Assembly (NCBI GenBank): GCA_029821735.1
Contig: JALGSU010000007.1
Coordinates: 42,715-106,714, forward strand
From: Candidatus Zipacnadia bacterium
GTDB taxonomy: Bacteria > Armatimonadota > Zipacnadia > Zipacnadales > UBA5352
Direction of reading: 5' to 3'
Length of the DNA stretch: 64,000 bases
Shown here in pieces: positions 53,603 to 62,797 of the stretch (positions within the stretch are counted from its first letter, which is position 1; every line of letters starts with the position of its first letter). Below the pieces are notes generated by a model that had not been told where the DNA came from, made no database searches, and saw only the letters and a list, made by a program, of their open reading frames with translations. A program made the translations under genes and the position numbers.

Positions 53603-54637
53603 TTAGAGATACTTGTCGAAGAACTCGAACGCCTTGTTGGCGGCGAAGGCGTGCCCTGCCGGATGCACGTCCACCCAGAAATCGTCAGCCGCGCCGGCGG
53701 CTTCGTAGATACGTTGCACGGCGCGCACACTCTTGAGCTGATCCTCGATGGGGAAGCACAGATCGTGAATCCCGGCCTCGATCAGCAGCGGGCGCGGGGC
53801 GATCAGGCCCTGGATGTCGTGGGTGTCGAGATACTTGAGAATTGAGGGGACGACCTGCGAGCCACAGATGTTGCCGCGCGTGGTGCAGAAATCATACCAC
53901 GGACTGGCGTAGCCGATCACGTCGGCGCACTTGATGCGCGGCTCGACGGCAGTCGAGAAGGTCGTCTGAGTGCCGCCCTGCGACAGGCCCATCATGCCGA
54001 TGCGACCACCATCGACTTCGGGGCGTGTGAGCAGGTAGTCGACGCAGCGGCGCACGTCGAAGATGTTGAGCGTGAGTGTGTGGAAGCCGAGGATCATGCC
54101 ACGATTGAAGTGCACGTTGCACCGATCGCGGCCAGGATAGGGGTTGCCGCCGTCGGCGCGCTCACCGAACACGCGCAGGTCGAGGCTGATGGTGAGGTAG
54201 CCCCGGTGGGCCATCTGCATCCCATAGTCGTAGTTGAGACCACCGATCTCGGCTTCGAGCGCGGCGAATGACCGGTTGCCGGCGACGCTCTCCTTGCCGA
54301 ACTGCCCGTGCCCGTGGCTGCAGACGATCGCGGCGTTGCTGCCATCGCCGGCCATCTCAGCCGGGCGCAGCACCACGCAGGGCACCGACATGTGCTCTTC
54401 CGCGTCGAAGATCACCCGCTCGCGGATGATCCCGTCCTCCTCTATGGAGGAGACTACCTCGGCGTCCAGATCAACCGGCACTGGCCAGCGGCCAAGCAGC
54501 TCGAGGAGCTTGCTCATGGCCACAGGATGCCAGGCTTCGAAGTCTTCGCGTGTATTGCCAGTGAAGGCCAATTCGGGCGAACGCGCCTGCGTCACGCGCT
54601 TGAAGTACTCGACCATTGAGAAGTTGCGCTTGGCCAT
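53603..54637 (-). CDS. Alpha/beta hydrolase, acetyl-xylan-esterase-like, tandem copy 2
   Basis: A 344-residue cytosolic esterase (no signal peptide). The nucleophile elbow is GMMGLSQGGTQ with Ser near residue 219; an Asp follows in LIEAGIHDLCFPIEDQ, and the catalytic His is in VHPAGHAFAANKAFEFF near the C-terminus. AIVCSHGHGQFGKE supplies the oxyanion strand. It has exactly the same length as the preceding gene, and the two share most of their sequence, including the first eleven residues MAKRNFSMVEY. Deacylation of imported oligosaccharides or small esters is likely. GAGAGAGG lies upstream of the ATG at 54637, 14 bp after copy 1. Confidence 0.9.
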   Translation of the reverse strand: MAKRNFSMVEYFKRVTQARSPELAFTGNTREDFEAWHPVAMSKLLELLGRWPVPVDLDAEVVSSIEEDGIIRERVIFDAEEHMSVPCVVLRPAEMAGDGSNAAIVCSHGHGQFGKESVAGNRSFAALEAEIGGLNYDYGMQMAHRGYLTISLDLRVFGERADGGNPYPGRDRCNVHFNRGMILGFHTLTLNIFDVRRCVDYLLTRPEVDGGRIGMMGLSQGGTQTTFSTAVEPRIKCADVIGYASPWYDFCTTRGNICGSQVVPSILKYLDTHDIQGLIAPRPLLIEAGIHDLCFPIEDQLKSVRAVQRIYEAAGAADDFWVDVHPAGHAFAANKAFEFFDKYL

Positions 54638-54651
54638 GGCTGCCTCTCTCC

Positions 54652-55686
54652 CTACAGGTACTTGGCGAAGAAGTCGAAGGCCTTGTTGGCGGCGAAAGCG
54701 TGCGGGCCAGGATGGATGTCGACCCATAGCCTGTCGGGCACACCAGCGGCCTCATAGATGCGCTTGACGGCCTCGATGCTGACGAGCTGGTCCTCGATGA
54801 AGAAGCACAGGTCGTGCACACCGGCCTCGACCAGCAACGGGCGCGGGGCGATGAGGCCAGCGATGTCGTGCGTGTCGAACCAGCGGTAGCATTCGGGGAC
54901 GATCTGCGAGCCGCAGAAGTTGGAGCGCTTGAGGCCAAAGCCTTTCCAGGGGTTGAGGTAGCCCATGATGTCGGCGGCTTTGATGCGAGGTTCTGCGGCG
55001 CTGGTCCAAGTGGTCATCGTCCCGCCCTGAGACAGGCCCATCATGCCGATGCGCTCACCGTCGACCTCGGGACGAGTCAGCAGGTAGTCGATGCAGCGGC
55101 TCATGTCAAAGATATTGAGCGTGAGCGTCCAGATACCCAGGATCGCGCCGCGGATGAAATGGATGTTGCACTTGTCGCGACCGGGGTATGGATCTCCCCC
55201 ATCGGAGCGCTCACCGAATACGCGCAGGTCGGGGCTGATGGTCATGTAGCCCGCCCGCGCCATCTGCATGCCGTAGTCATAGCTCATGGTCTCGATGTCG
55301 CCGATGTATTCAGCCGATGAGCGATTCCCGGCGACGGGCTCTTTGCCGAAGCGCCCGTGACCGTGGCTGCAGAGGATCGCTGCGTTGCTGCCGTCGACGG
55401 CCATGTCAGCCGGACGCAACACCACGCAGGGCACCGACATGTGCTCCTCGGAATCGAAGATCACGCGCTCGCGGATGATCCCGTCCTCCTCGATGGAGAA
55501 GATGACTTCAGGTCCGAGGTCGACGGGCTGAGGGAATTCGCCCAGCAACTGCATGTACTTCGCGTGAGCGCGCTTGTGCCACTCGTCGAACTCAGATTTC
55601 GTCGAGCCCTTGAAGGCGAGTTCGGGTATGTGGTCAGCCGCGATCTTGTTGAAGTACTCAACCATCGAAAAGTTGCGCTTTGCCAT
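54652..55686 (-). CDS. Alpha/beta hydrolase, acetyl-xylan-esterase-like, tandem copy 1
   Basis: The 344-residue partner of the gene above, first in the operon. It shows the same catalytic set: GMMGLSQGGTM, VEAGVHDLCFFIEDQ and IHPGPHAFAANKAFDFF. Differences cluster around the substrate side (residues 235-275: WKGFGLKRSNFCGSQIVPEC against WYDFCTTRGNICGSQVVPSI in the other copy), so the pair may have diverged in specificity. GGAGG lies seven bases before the ATG at 55686; the longer in-frame extension lacks one. It is divergent from the very large secreted protein at 55831. Confidence 0.9.
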   Translation of the reverse strand: MAKRNFSMVEYFNKIAADHIPELAFKGSTKSEFDEWHKRAHAKYMQLLGEFPQPVDLGPEVIFSIEEDGIIRERVIFDSEEHMSVPCVVLRPADMAVDGSNAAILCSHGHGRFGKEPVAGNRSSAEYIGDIETMSYDYGMQMARAGYMTISPDLRVFGERSDGGDPYPGRDKCNIHFIRGAILGIWTLTLNIFDMSRCIDYLLTRPEVDGERIGMMGLSQGGTMTTWTSAAEPRIKAADIMGYLNPWKGFGLKRSNFCGSQIVPECYRWFDTHDIAGLIAPRPLLVEAGVHDLCFFIEDQLVSIEAVKRIYEAAGVPDRLWVDIHPGPHAFAANKAFDFFAKYL

Positions 55687-55830
55687 TGGGTGCCTCCGGC
55701 TGATATTGGCTGGCGAGTCCGAGCGTCCGTTCACCAACGAGGGGCGGCTTTCCTGCACGCGTCGGACAAGGGAATACAGCCAGTGTGTCGAAACTGCCGC
55801 CGCCAACAGCCCCGTTCTGGAGGTCACACG

Positions 55831-58800
55831 ATGAAGCTGCACTGGGTCGCGGTAGCGGCCATGCTCTGCATGACGACACACGCACAGGAGATCGTCACGA
55901 AGACCAAGACGATCCAGTGGCGGGCGAACAACTCGTGGCAGACGTGGAGCGACGCCGGTACCGTCGGTCTGGCGCACAGCTTCCCGATCCCTGCAGAGGG
56001 CGCGTGTCGAGTCGATGCGGACAACACGTCGTTTGTGGCTTACCACGACGGTGGCGGAGTGCGAGAGGGATACATCACATCGCCGGCGACCGTCGAGATG
56101 TTCTTCGAAGTCCCTGACGCGACGAAACGCTGCCTGTGGATGCTGATGCGACGCGGCGCGGCCAGCGGCGAGATCGAGATGCTGGAGGGCGTCGATGCGA
56201 CATACGGCGGCTCGATATCGTGGGTGAGGCCCGAACTCGCTGACGATGACTGGCACTGGGTGCACGGCAACATGCGCGACTACCGCGCGGGGGCCCGTGA
56301 ACTGCAACTGGACCGCGTGACACCGGGCATCGAGATAACCGCGTTCGTGCTCAGCGAGAGCGACTCAGAGGTGCCCGGCGAGGGCTGGCGCGACCTCCCC
56401 CAGGCCGAGATGAACGTCTGGCCCAAGGGCGAGGCATTCACCGAGTATCTGAACTTCGCGGCTGTCCGGGGATGGCGATCGGCGCGGATGACGAACGTAC
56501 AGCTCAACGGCGGGCGAGTGGGCATGCGCTACTCGGCCGACCACGGGAAGACATGGGAGGTCGTCCCCGAGGACGGGGACCTCTCGGGGATCGTGCTGCG
56601 CGGGGATGGGACCGATGACCTGCGGGTACGCGGCTGGCTGATCCGCGCAGAGGACGGCGCGACGCCGACTTTCGGGCCACTGGAACTGAGCTACGACACC
56701 GACGCGAGCGCGGTCGTGACCGTCGAGGATGGCACGGCTCGCATCGGTTTCGACCGCGACACCGGCGCGATCGTGGGCCTCGAGAACCTGCGCACGGGCA
56801 CCGTGCTCTGCTCGCCAGACGTGCCCTCGCCTCTCTTTCAGCTTGATATCAAGCAGCCCGGGTACCAGGATGAGAAAGACTGGGAGCATCTGACATCGCT
56901 GGACGCGAAGCTGGTGGGCGGGGGTATCAGCGAATCAGTGCCTAACGCTACCGGCACGTCGGCCCGGTTCGACTACCGTCTTCAGCTGGCCGACGGCACG
57001 ATCGATGTGACCGTGCAGACCGACTTCCTCGGCGACGGGATCTCGGAGTGGCGGGCGTCGGTGACCAATGGTCTGCGCGAGCGCGAGATCGCCCAACTTG
57101 GCTACCCGGTGATCGGCGAGTTACGGATCAGCGACCAGCCAGAGGACGACACACTGATGATCAACGCGCACTACCTGTGGAAGATCCCGGCGCAACTCGG
57201 GCGCTTCTGCTTCTACTGGCCTGGCGGGGCGACCGCGCCGTGGCTGGACGTGTTCAACGACCGCGAGGGCGTCGCCCTGATCTCGCACGACGAGACCTAC
57301 CGGTCCACCGGTCAGGAGTGCAAGGGCGTCCGGCGCGAGCGCTGCAAGCTCTCGATGATCAAGGTGCTGCGAGTGAAGCCCGGCGAGAGCTTCTCGGGTG
57401 AACCGACAGTGCTGCGAGGGCATGAGGGCGACTGGCACCACACGATGCTGGCGGAGCGCCCGTGGTTCAATGAGCGCTGGGAATACGATGACTCGGTGGG
57501 CTGGATCGAGCAGGCCGACGGATGGCATACCGAGGGCTGGCCCTGCCCGCGATGGATCGACCTGGGACGATACTGCGGAGGTCTGCGCGAGCGCAGCGGG
57601 CTTGACTACGCGAGCTTCTGGAGCCACCAGGTGGCGGGGACTTCGTGGACAATCCCGCACTTCAATCCGCTCTTCGGTTCGGCCGAGGACCTGCGACAGG
57701 GGATCAAGCGCGCGCATCGGGCGGGCATGCGCGTGACATTCTACATCCAGGCCTATCTGCTCGACCCCGACATGGAAGGGATGACGCGCAACGGGTCAGT
57801 CGGTTACATGCAGGACGAGTCCTACTGGGAGGGCCTGCCATCGCTGCGTGAGGGCTTCCTCGAACACAATGCAGAGCGCAACACCGCAGGCGACACGCAC
57901 TTCTGGTCTCCGCATGAGCAGGCCATGTGTTTCGGAGCCGATGAGTTTGGCGAGTACCGCTACCAGTGGTCCGCCGACATCTACAACAAGCAGCTCGGCG
58001 CGGACGGGCAGTATTGGGATTCGCCGGCACACGCCGCAGTCTGTTGGGCGGAAGACCACGGGCATGACGGCGATCCGGGGCTGGCCGCGCTGGCCCACTT
58101 CGAGAACCTGGACCGGATCAAACGCGACGTCCGCAAAGACAAACCGACGTCAGTGTTCGTGGGCGAAGGGCGGCCGTCCGGCCTGCTCTCGCAGACACTG
58201 GACTTCATGCTGGACAATGCCCCGACGCTTGCGGGAACGCGCATGCTCTACCCACGCCTGAAAATCCTGCTGGGTACTTCGGACGGCAAGGACCCGCACT
58301 GGCATGAAGCGCACTTGCTTGCCTGCAGACTCGACGGTTACGACGACGTGAAGTATCCCGAGCACCGAGGCATCACGTGGGTACGCAAACGCACGGCGCA
58401 ATATCTGTATCCCGCTGACTTCCGACACACCATGGGCGTGTCGATCGAGGGCGATGAGCAGGTGCAAGCCTGTCTGCATATCTGTGACGCGACGCGCACC
58501 AGAGGCGCGGCAATCACCGTGCTCAACCCCGAGGGCGCCGAGGGCACGCGCGTAAGCATCGATACCAGCGAGTTCGGGCCCGTGAGTTCCGGGTGGATGG
58601 TCAGTTCGGATATGGCCGAGGGCCCGTTGGCGCTCGAAGTGGGCGAGGGAAGCTGCAGCTTCGCGGCGCCCGCAGCGCTGGCGTCAACGATATTGCTGCT
58701 GGATCGCGCCGAGCCCCGCGTCACCTTCGCCGACGTAACGCCGGTCGCTCGCGGCGGGCAGACCGAAGTGGGTGTGCTGGTCGAGAGTCTCGACGGGCGC

Positions 58801-59862
58801 GCTTGCGCGGGCGAGCTGACCATACAGACGCCGGACGGGCTTACCTGCGCACCGGCGCGTTTCGAGGCCAGGGGCGCTGGCGAGGCGGGGGCGCGCGTGC
58901 CGCTGATGCTGACCGCCGACGATGCTGCCGCCGAGGGTCTGGCGGACCTGCCAGTGCACGTGAGCGTGGACGGGGGGCCGACCGTCACGCGAAGCCTGTC
59001 AGTGTATGTGGACGACGAGCCGGTGCACTGCGAGGCCCGATGGTGGCAGCCGAACGTGCTGCGCGTGACGTTGCGGAACCAGAGTCTGGTATCGCACCGG
59101 GGCGAGGTAACGCTGACGGGCATCGAGGGCGAGGCGAGCCTGCCTGAGGCGAGCTTGGCGCCGCGCCAGTTCGAGCTGGCACCGGGCGAGATAGCGGCGA
59201 TGGACTTTGCGATGGAGGACGCGGCAGATGCGCAACAGCCCTGGACGGTGCGCGGTGTGGCGAGCTACGGGCGCTACTCGTCAGAGATATACCAGACCTG
59301 CTGGCCGGGCGTCCTCAACGGCTCGATGGAACTGCACACCTTCCGCAAGCCCGACTTCTCTGACGCGATCGAGCTGACCAAATACGGCAGCCAAGTTGTC
59401 AAGAACATGCCCGACTGGTGGTGGGGCCAGTTCAGCGACCGCTCGCCGAGGATGTCGCGTGACCCGGGCGAGCACCCGTTCGCCTTCCACAACGAGATGG
59501 CGTATGACGGTGAGTGGAGCCTGCGCCTTGACCCAACGCAGGAGCAGCCGATCATGCAGTATCTGTTCGTGGGCGTCACACCGGGAGTGCGCTACCGCAT
59601 CAGCGCGCGCATCAGGCGGATGCAGCACGATCCGAAGACGGGCATGGCAATCGTGCAGTACTGGCGCGACGAGCAGGGCGAGAACCAAGGCAAGTCGGAC
59701 AAGCTCGGATACGTCACCGACGGACCGCTGGGCGAGTGGCAGCAGTTCGAGACGCATGCAACCATCATGCCGGGGGTCAGATACTGCTCGCTGTACTTCT
59801 ACGGGCACGGGACAGAGCCGATCTGGATCGACGAAATCCGGATGGTGCCGGATGAGGAGTGA
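55831..59862 (+). CDS. Very large secreted glycoside hydrolase-like protein (DUF6259-related)
   Basis: A 1343-residue exported protein (signal peptide MKLHWVAVAAMLCMTTHA). Beta-rich domains fill residues 20-560. A TIM barrel follows (about 570-860): LDYASFWSHQVAGTSW, GMRVTFYIQAYLLDPDME, LGADGQYWDSPAHAAVCW with a likely catalytic Asp, and HGHDGDPG, then TSVFVGEGRPSG. Two or three Ig-like domains lie at 930-1140, and the last 200 residues are a jelly-roll module (NGSMELHTFRKPDFSDAI onward), likely carbohydrate-binding. The middle resembles DUF6259 proteins such as the one at the right edge. TGGAGG precedes the ATG. Its stop lies five bases from the stop of the opposite gene. Confidence 0.85.
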   Translation: MKLHWVAVAAMLCMTTHAQEIVTKTKTIQWRANNSWQTWSDAGTVGLAHSFPIPAEGACRVDADNTSFVAYHDGGGVREGYITSPATVEMFFEVPDATKRCLWMLMRRGAASGEIEMLEGVDATYGGSISWVRPELADDDWHWVHGNMRDYRAGARELQLDRVTPGIEITAFVLSESDSEVPGEGWRDLPQAEMNVWPKGEAFTEYLNFAAVRGWRSARMTNVQLNGGRVGMRYSADHGKTWEVVPEDGDLSGIVLRGDGTDDLRVRGWLIRAEDGATPTFGPLELSYDTDASAVVTVEDGTARIGFDRDTGAIVGLENLRTGTVLCSPDVPSPLFQLDIKQPGYQDEKDWEHLTSLDAKLVGGGISESVPNATGTSARFDYRLQLADGTIDVTVQTDFLGDGISEWRASVTNGLREREIAQLGYPVIGELRISDQPEDDTLMINAHYLWKIPAQLGRFCFYWPGGATAPWLDVFNDREGVALISHDETYRSTGQECKGVRRERCKLSMIKVLRVKPGESFSGEPTVLRGHEGDWHHTMLAERPWFNERWEYDDSVGWIEQADGWHTEGWPCPRWIDLGRYCGGLRERSGLDYASFWSHQVAGTSWTIPHFNPLFGSAEDLRQGIKRAHRAGMRVTFYIQAYLLDPDMEGMTRNGSVGYMQDESYWEGLPSLREGFLEHNAERNTAGDTHFWSPHEQAMCFGADEFGEYRYQWSADIYNKQLGADGQYWDSPAHAAVCWAEDHGHDGDPGLAALAHFENLDRIKRDVRKDKPTSVFVGEGRPSGLLSQTLDFMLDNAPTLAGTRMLYPRLKILLGTSDGKDPHWHEAHLLACRLDGYDDVKYPEHRGITWVRKRTAQYLYPADFRHTMGVSIEGDEQVQACLHICDATRTRGAAITVLNPEGAEGTRVSIDTSEFGPVSSGWMVSSDMAEGPLALEVGEGSCSFAAPAALASTILLLDRAEPRVTFADVTPVARGGQTEVGVLVESLDGRACAGELTIQTPDGLTCAPARFEARGAGEAGARVPLMLTADDAAAEGLADLPVHVSVDGGPTVTRSLSVYVDDEPVHCEARWWQPNVLRVTLRNQSLVSHRGEVTLTGIEGEASLPEASLAPRQFELAPGEIAAMDFAMEDAADAQQPWTVRGVASYGRYSSEIYQTCWPGVLNGSMELHTFRKPDFSDAIELTKYGSQVVKNMPDWWWGQFSDRSPRMSRDPGEHPFAFHNEMAYDGEWSLRLDPTQEQPIMQYLFVGVTPGVRYRISARIRRMQHDPKTGMAIVQYWRDEQGENQGKSDKLGYVTDGPLGEWQQFETHATIMPGVRYCSLYFYGHGTEPIWIDEIRMVPDEE

Positions 59863-59867
59863 CCGGG

Positions 59868-62777
59868 TCAGTCCGTGACCGTCTCGAGCACCACGGCCAG
59901 CGTGTCACGCGAGGCCAGCGTATACTCAAGTGAGACCTGGTCGGCGCCGGCCTGCATCTGCGACTCGCGGCCTGACGATCGGCGCTCGGTCAGGCGGAGC
60001 GTGCCTCCTGCCGGCAGGTCATAGTCGCTGGCACGGAAGGCATGCGTGAAGGTCACCGCGACGTCGGAGACGTTGGTGAAGAAGAGCCCCACGCGGCCGT
60101 CAGGGGCGCGCCAGGCGCTGCGCTGAATCGCGCTGACCTGCACGATGCCCCGGGCTACTGACACGTCGGGCACGTCGCCGCCGAGCAACGGCGGGCGCAG
60201 CATCTCCCCCAGCGACAGGAAGTCGGCGAAGTCACAGCCCATCTCGGTCAGGCTCTTCGCGTACTCAGCCACCTCGGAATTCTCGGCGTGGGCAGACGCG
60301 TTAGTATCCGAAGAATCAATCGTCGAGCCGAACACGAATGCCTGCCCGGTCTCGGCATACAATGCCCCCGGGGCGTTGACCTCGCTCGGCCTCCCGAAGG
60401 TAAGTGCGTATTCCCCGTAGATGGCCGGATACAGTGGCACCTGATCGCCGCCTTTCGGTCCACGCATCAGGAAGCCGTCGAACTGGGCGATGTTTGTCTC
60501 AGCATGGCTCTCGGCGGTCACAACCCCCTCGAGGTCGATTGCATCGGCGCCCTCACGTTCGGCGATGGGCCCCCGGCTGCACCAGGACTGCTGGGTCGCC
60601 CACTCGCGGTAGATGCGTGCGGCCTCGTACCAGTCTCCGTCATAGGCCCCGAGCACCACATCGTAGCCCATGTCATGCCCGTCGGCGGGCACGCCCATGT
60701 CAGCGGGAGAGTGCGTCACCGACAGACGCGCCGACCTGCCAGGGCGGCTCGTGACGGCGAACTCCTTCACTGTCGCCCCGGGGTCATGGGCGGCGAAGTA
60801 GAGGCCCACTTTGTCTCGCCACCAGCACATCATCTGCGCGAAACACTCTGTGCCAGGATAGCCCGCGCGCCAGTCTGAGAGCGGCGTCAGCAATTCCCAC
60901 GCGGTGCCCCACTCGCTCGGAACGCAAACGCTGCCGGCCGGGCCGACCGGTCCGATGCGTGGGAACTCTACCTGCCAGAGAGCGTACCGGGACGAGTGGC
61001 TGCGCACGCGCAAGCGCCAGTTCGAGAACTCGGAGCCAGCGCGCATGGTGACCGTGACGATCACGTCAACCGCGCCTTCGGTTTCTCCCACGGAGCAGCC
61101 GCCCCAGACCATCGTCAGCGCGGGCTCGCCGGCCTCTGAGGAAGCCACCCAGTCGCGCGCAGCAGCGTCTTCCGGCCTGACCGTCCGAGTCGCGTCATTC
61201 TGCAGGTCGCGCATGGTGATGGTCCACAGGTCGGCAGGGATCCCGCCAGCGCGCAGGTAGTCGACGTTCTCGAAGGTGTGACCGATCTGCCGCAGCACCA
61301 TGCTCCCATCGTCACGGCCGAAACGAAGTGCGAGGCGGTCGGCGGCGAGCACGCACGTCGCATCATCGGCATAGACCAGTGGCGATCCGGCAGGCGGCTC
61401 AGCCCCATCGACCAGAGCCGCGAGCCGGTCAGCCACGGCAGTCGCGGCGGTCAGGCTCTCGCGCCAACTTCCGAGCGACGCGAGCGAGCCGGCTGCCCTA
61501 CGCACACCAGCGACGAGCCACTGGCCGGTATCCAGCAGGCGCAGAGCCTCCGCACGCACCCCAAACTCAGCGTCGGCCGAAGCCGCCTCCAGCTCCTCGA
61601 GACGTGCCTGCAACTCATCGGCTGGCGCATACAACTCCTTAACCAGACAGTTGACGCTCCAGCCACCACCAGCGAAAGCCATGCGCTCCGCCAGAGCGTC
61701 GGGCGAGCCATCGGACGGACCGAGGTAGAGTGTCGCGTCGAAGTGCTGCGTGGCGCTGTCGAAGGACTGCCAGGGCCCGTGCAGGTATGCGCCATAGCCG
61801 GACAGGTCAGTGTGGATCCCGTAGAGCCTGCTGCCGATCAGGCCAATAGCGTGGCGCTCGGTGAAGAGCGCGGCCCAGTGGCCGCCGTGTGGGCGATGGG
61901 TCTGGGGTTCATCGACGAAGGGCATGGTCTGCAGCGGTGGGCCAAAGGCGAGCTGGTCGAAGATCGGTGCGTCGGTCTGGTGATGGATCTCGAAGGCATG
62001 CAGCTCGTCCCAGGACTCCCCCGCCGGGCCACTGACGACCGCAGTCATGCCAATGGTGGGCTCGATGCCACGGTACGTGAAGGTGTAGACGGCCGACGGT
62101 TCCCCAGGCGCGGGATTGCCGGCCTCGTTGCAGTATCGCGCTCGCACGTGGATCTTCGCTACGAGCGGCCCATCGGCGACTACCTCCACCTGTGGCTCGC
62201 GGTCGTAACGCAGGAAGTACGCGCCTCGATCAGCCGACGACAACCGATCGTTCATAGCGATGGGCAGCGTGGTGGCGGGCCTCGTCAGCCACGTCACCTC
62301 AGTCAGCATGCCTCCCGCCGCAGTATCGTGGACGGCCACGAAGTTCTCGGTCCGCACGGCTATCTGCGTGCCGCGGCGCTTGACCGTGACATAGTCAGTA
62401 TCGAACCGAGCGGGCTCCTCGCGCCGGCCCAGGACCACGTGGCTGAGCTGAGTATCTCCATCGGGGTAGTCGCCAGGCACCAGCCAATGCACCGTGCAAC
62501 CGGTGATCTGGCCAGCGTCATCGCGCTCCAGTAAGGTCTGCGACTCGAGCCACGCGCCGGTCTCGTGAGCGACGGCGGCGTTCCAGCGCCGCTCGGGGAG
62601 CTTGAGCCCCAGTTCCTCGGTCAAGTCGGCGACATCGATCTGTACGCTCGCGACGCGGCTGGTGCAGCGCCCCTCAGCCCTGAGCTGAATATCGAAGTTA
62701 AATGGCCTCGTGGTCGCCGCGTGGGCCAGCGCTCCGAGGGCCAGCGCCGCCGCGATGATTGCTGTTCGTGTGCGCAT
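59868..62777 (-). CDS. DUF6259-type secreted protein that appears to lack its TIM-barrel core
   Basis: A 969-residue exported protein. The long beta-rich N-terminal part (about 25-720) matches the family, including MMCWWRDKVGLYFAAHDPG and YEAARIYREWATQQSW. Directly after GREGA-type residues near 60520-60570 the sequence jumps to VVTAESHAETNIAQFDGFLM and the C-terminal domain (LYPAIYGEYALTFGRP). In the neighbouring paralogue (62798-64000) these two parts are separated by at least 150 residues holding the barrel with DEYGCGGIYLDQIGAA and the HGHPVGGGGLW block. An in-frame deletion is therefore likely, and the product may bind but not cleave glycans. GGAGAGA precedes the ATG at 62777. It follows the paralogue by 20 bp. 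Confidence 0.82.
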   Translation of the reverse strand: MRTRTAIIAAALALGALAHAATTRPFNFDIQLRAEGRCTSRVASVQIDVADLTEELGLKLPERRWNAAVAHETGAWLESQTLLERDDAGQITGCTVHWLVPGDYPDGDTQLSHVVLGRREEPARFDTDYVTVKRRGTQIAVRTENFVAVHDTAAGGMLTEVTWLTRPATTLPIAMNDRLSSADRGAYFLRYDREPQVEVVADGPLVAKIHVRARYCNEAGNPAPGEPSAVYTFTYRGIEPTIGMTAVVSGPAGESWDELHAFEIHHQTDAPIFDQLAFGPPLQTMPFVDEPQTHRPHGGHWAALFTERHAIGLIGSRLYGIHTDLSGYGAYLHGPWQSFDSATQHFDATLYLGPSDGSPDALAERMAFAGGGWSVNCLVKELYAPADELQARLEELEAASADAEFGVRAEALRLLDTGQWLVAGVRRAAGSLASLGSWRESLTAATAVADRLAALVDGAEPPAGSPLVYADDATCVLAADRLALRFGRDDGSMVLRQIGHTFENVDYLRAGGIPADLWTITMRDLQNDATRTVRPEDAAARDWVASSEAGEPALTMVWGGCSVGETEGAVDVIVTVTMRAGSEFSNWRLRVRSHSSRYALWQVEFPRIGPVGPAGSVCVPSEWGTAWELLTPLSDWRAGYPGTECFAQMMCWWRDKVGLYFAAHDPGATVKEFAVTSRPGRSARLSVTHSPADMGVPADGHDMGYDVVLGAYDGDWYEAARIYREWATQQSWCSRGPIAEREGADAIDLEGVVTAESHAETNIAQFDGFLMRGPKGGDQVPLYPAIYGEYALTFGRPSEVNAPGALYAETGQAFVFGSTIDSSDTNASAHAENSEVAEYAKSLTEMGCDFADFLSLGEMLRPPLLGGDVPDVSVARGIVQVSAIQRSAWRAPDGRVGLFFTNVSDVAVTFTHAFRASDYDLPAGGTLRLTERRSSGRESQMQAGADQVSLEYTLASRDTLAVVLETVTD

Positions 62778-62797
62778 CTGATCTCTCCGTTGCCTGG

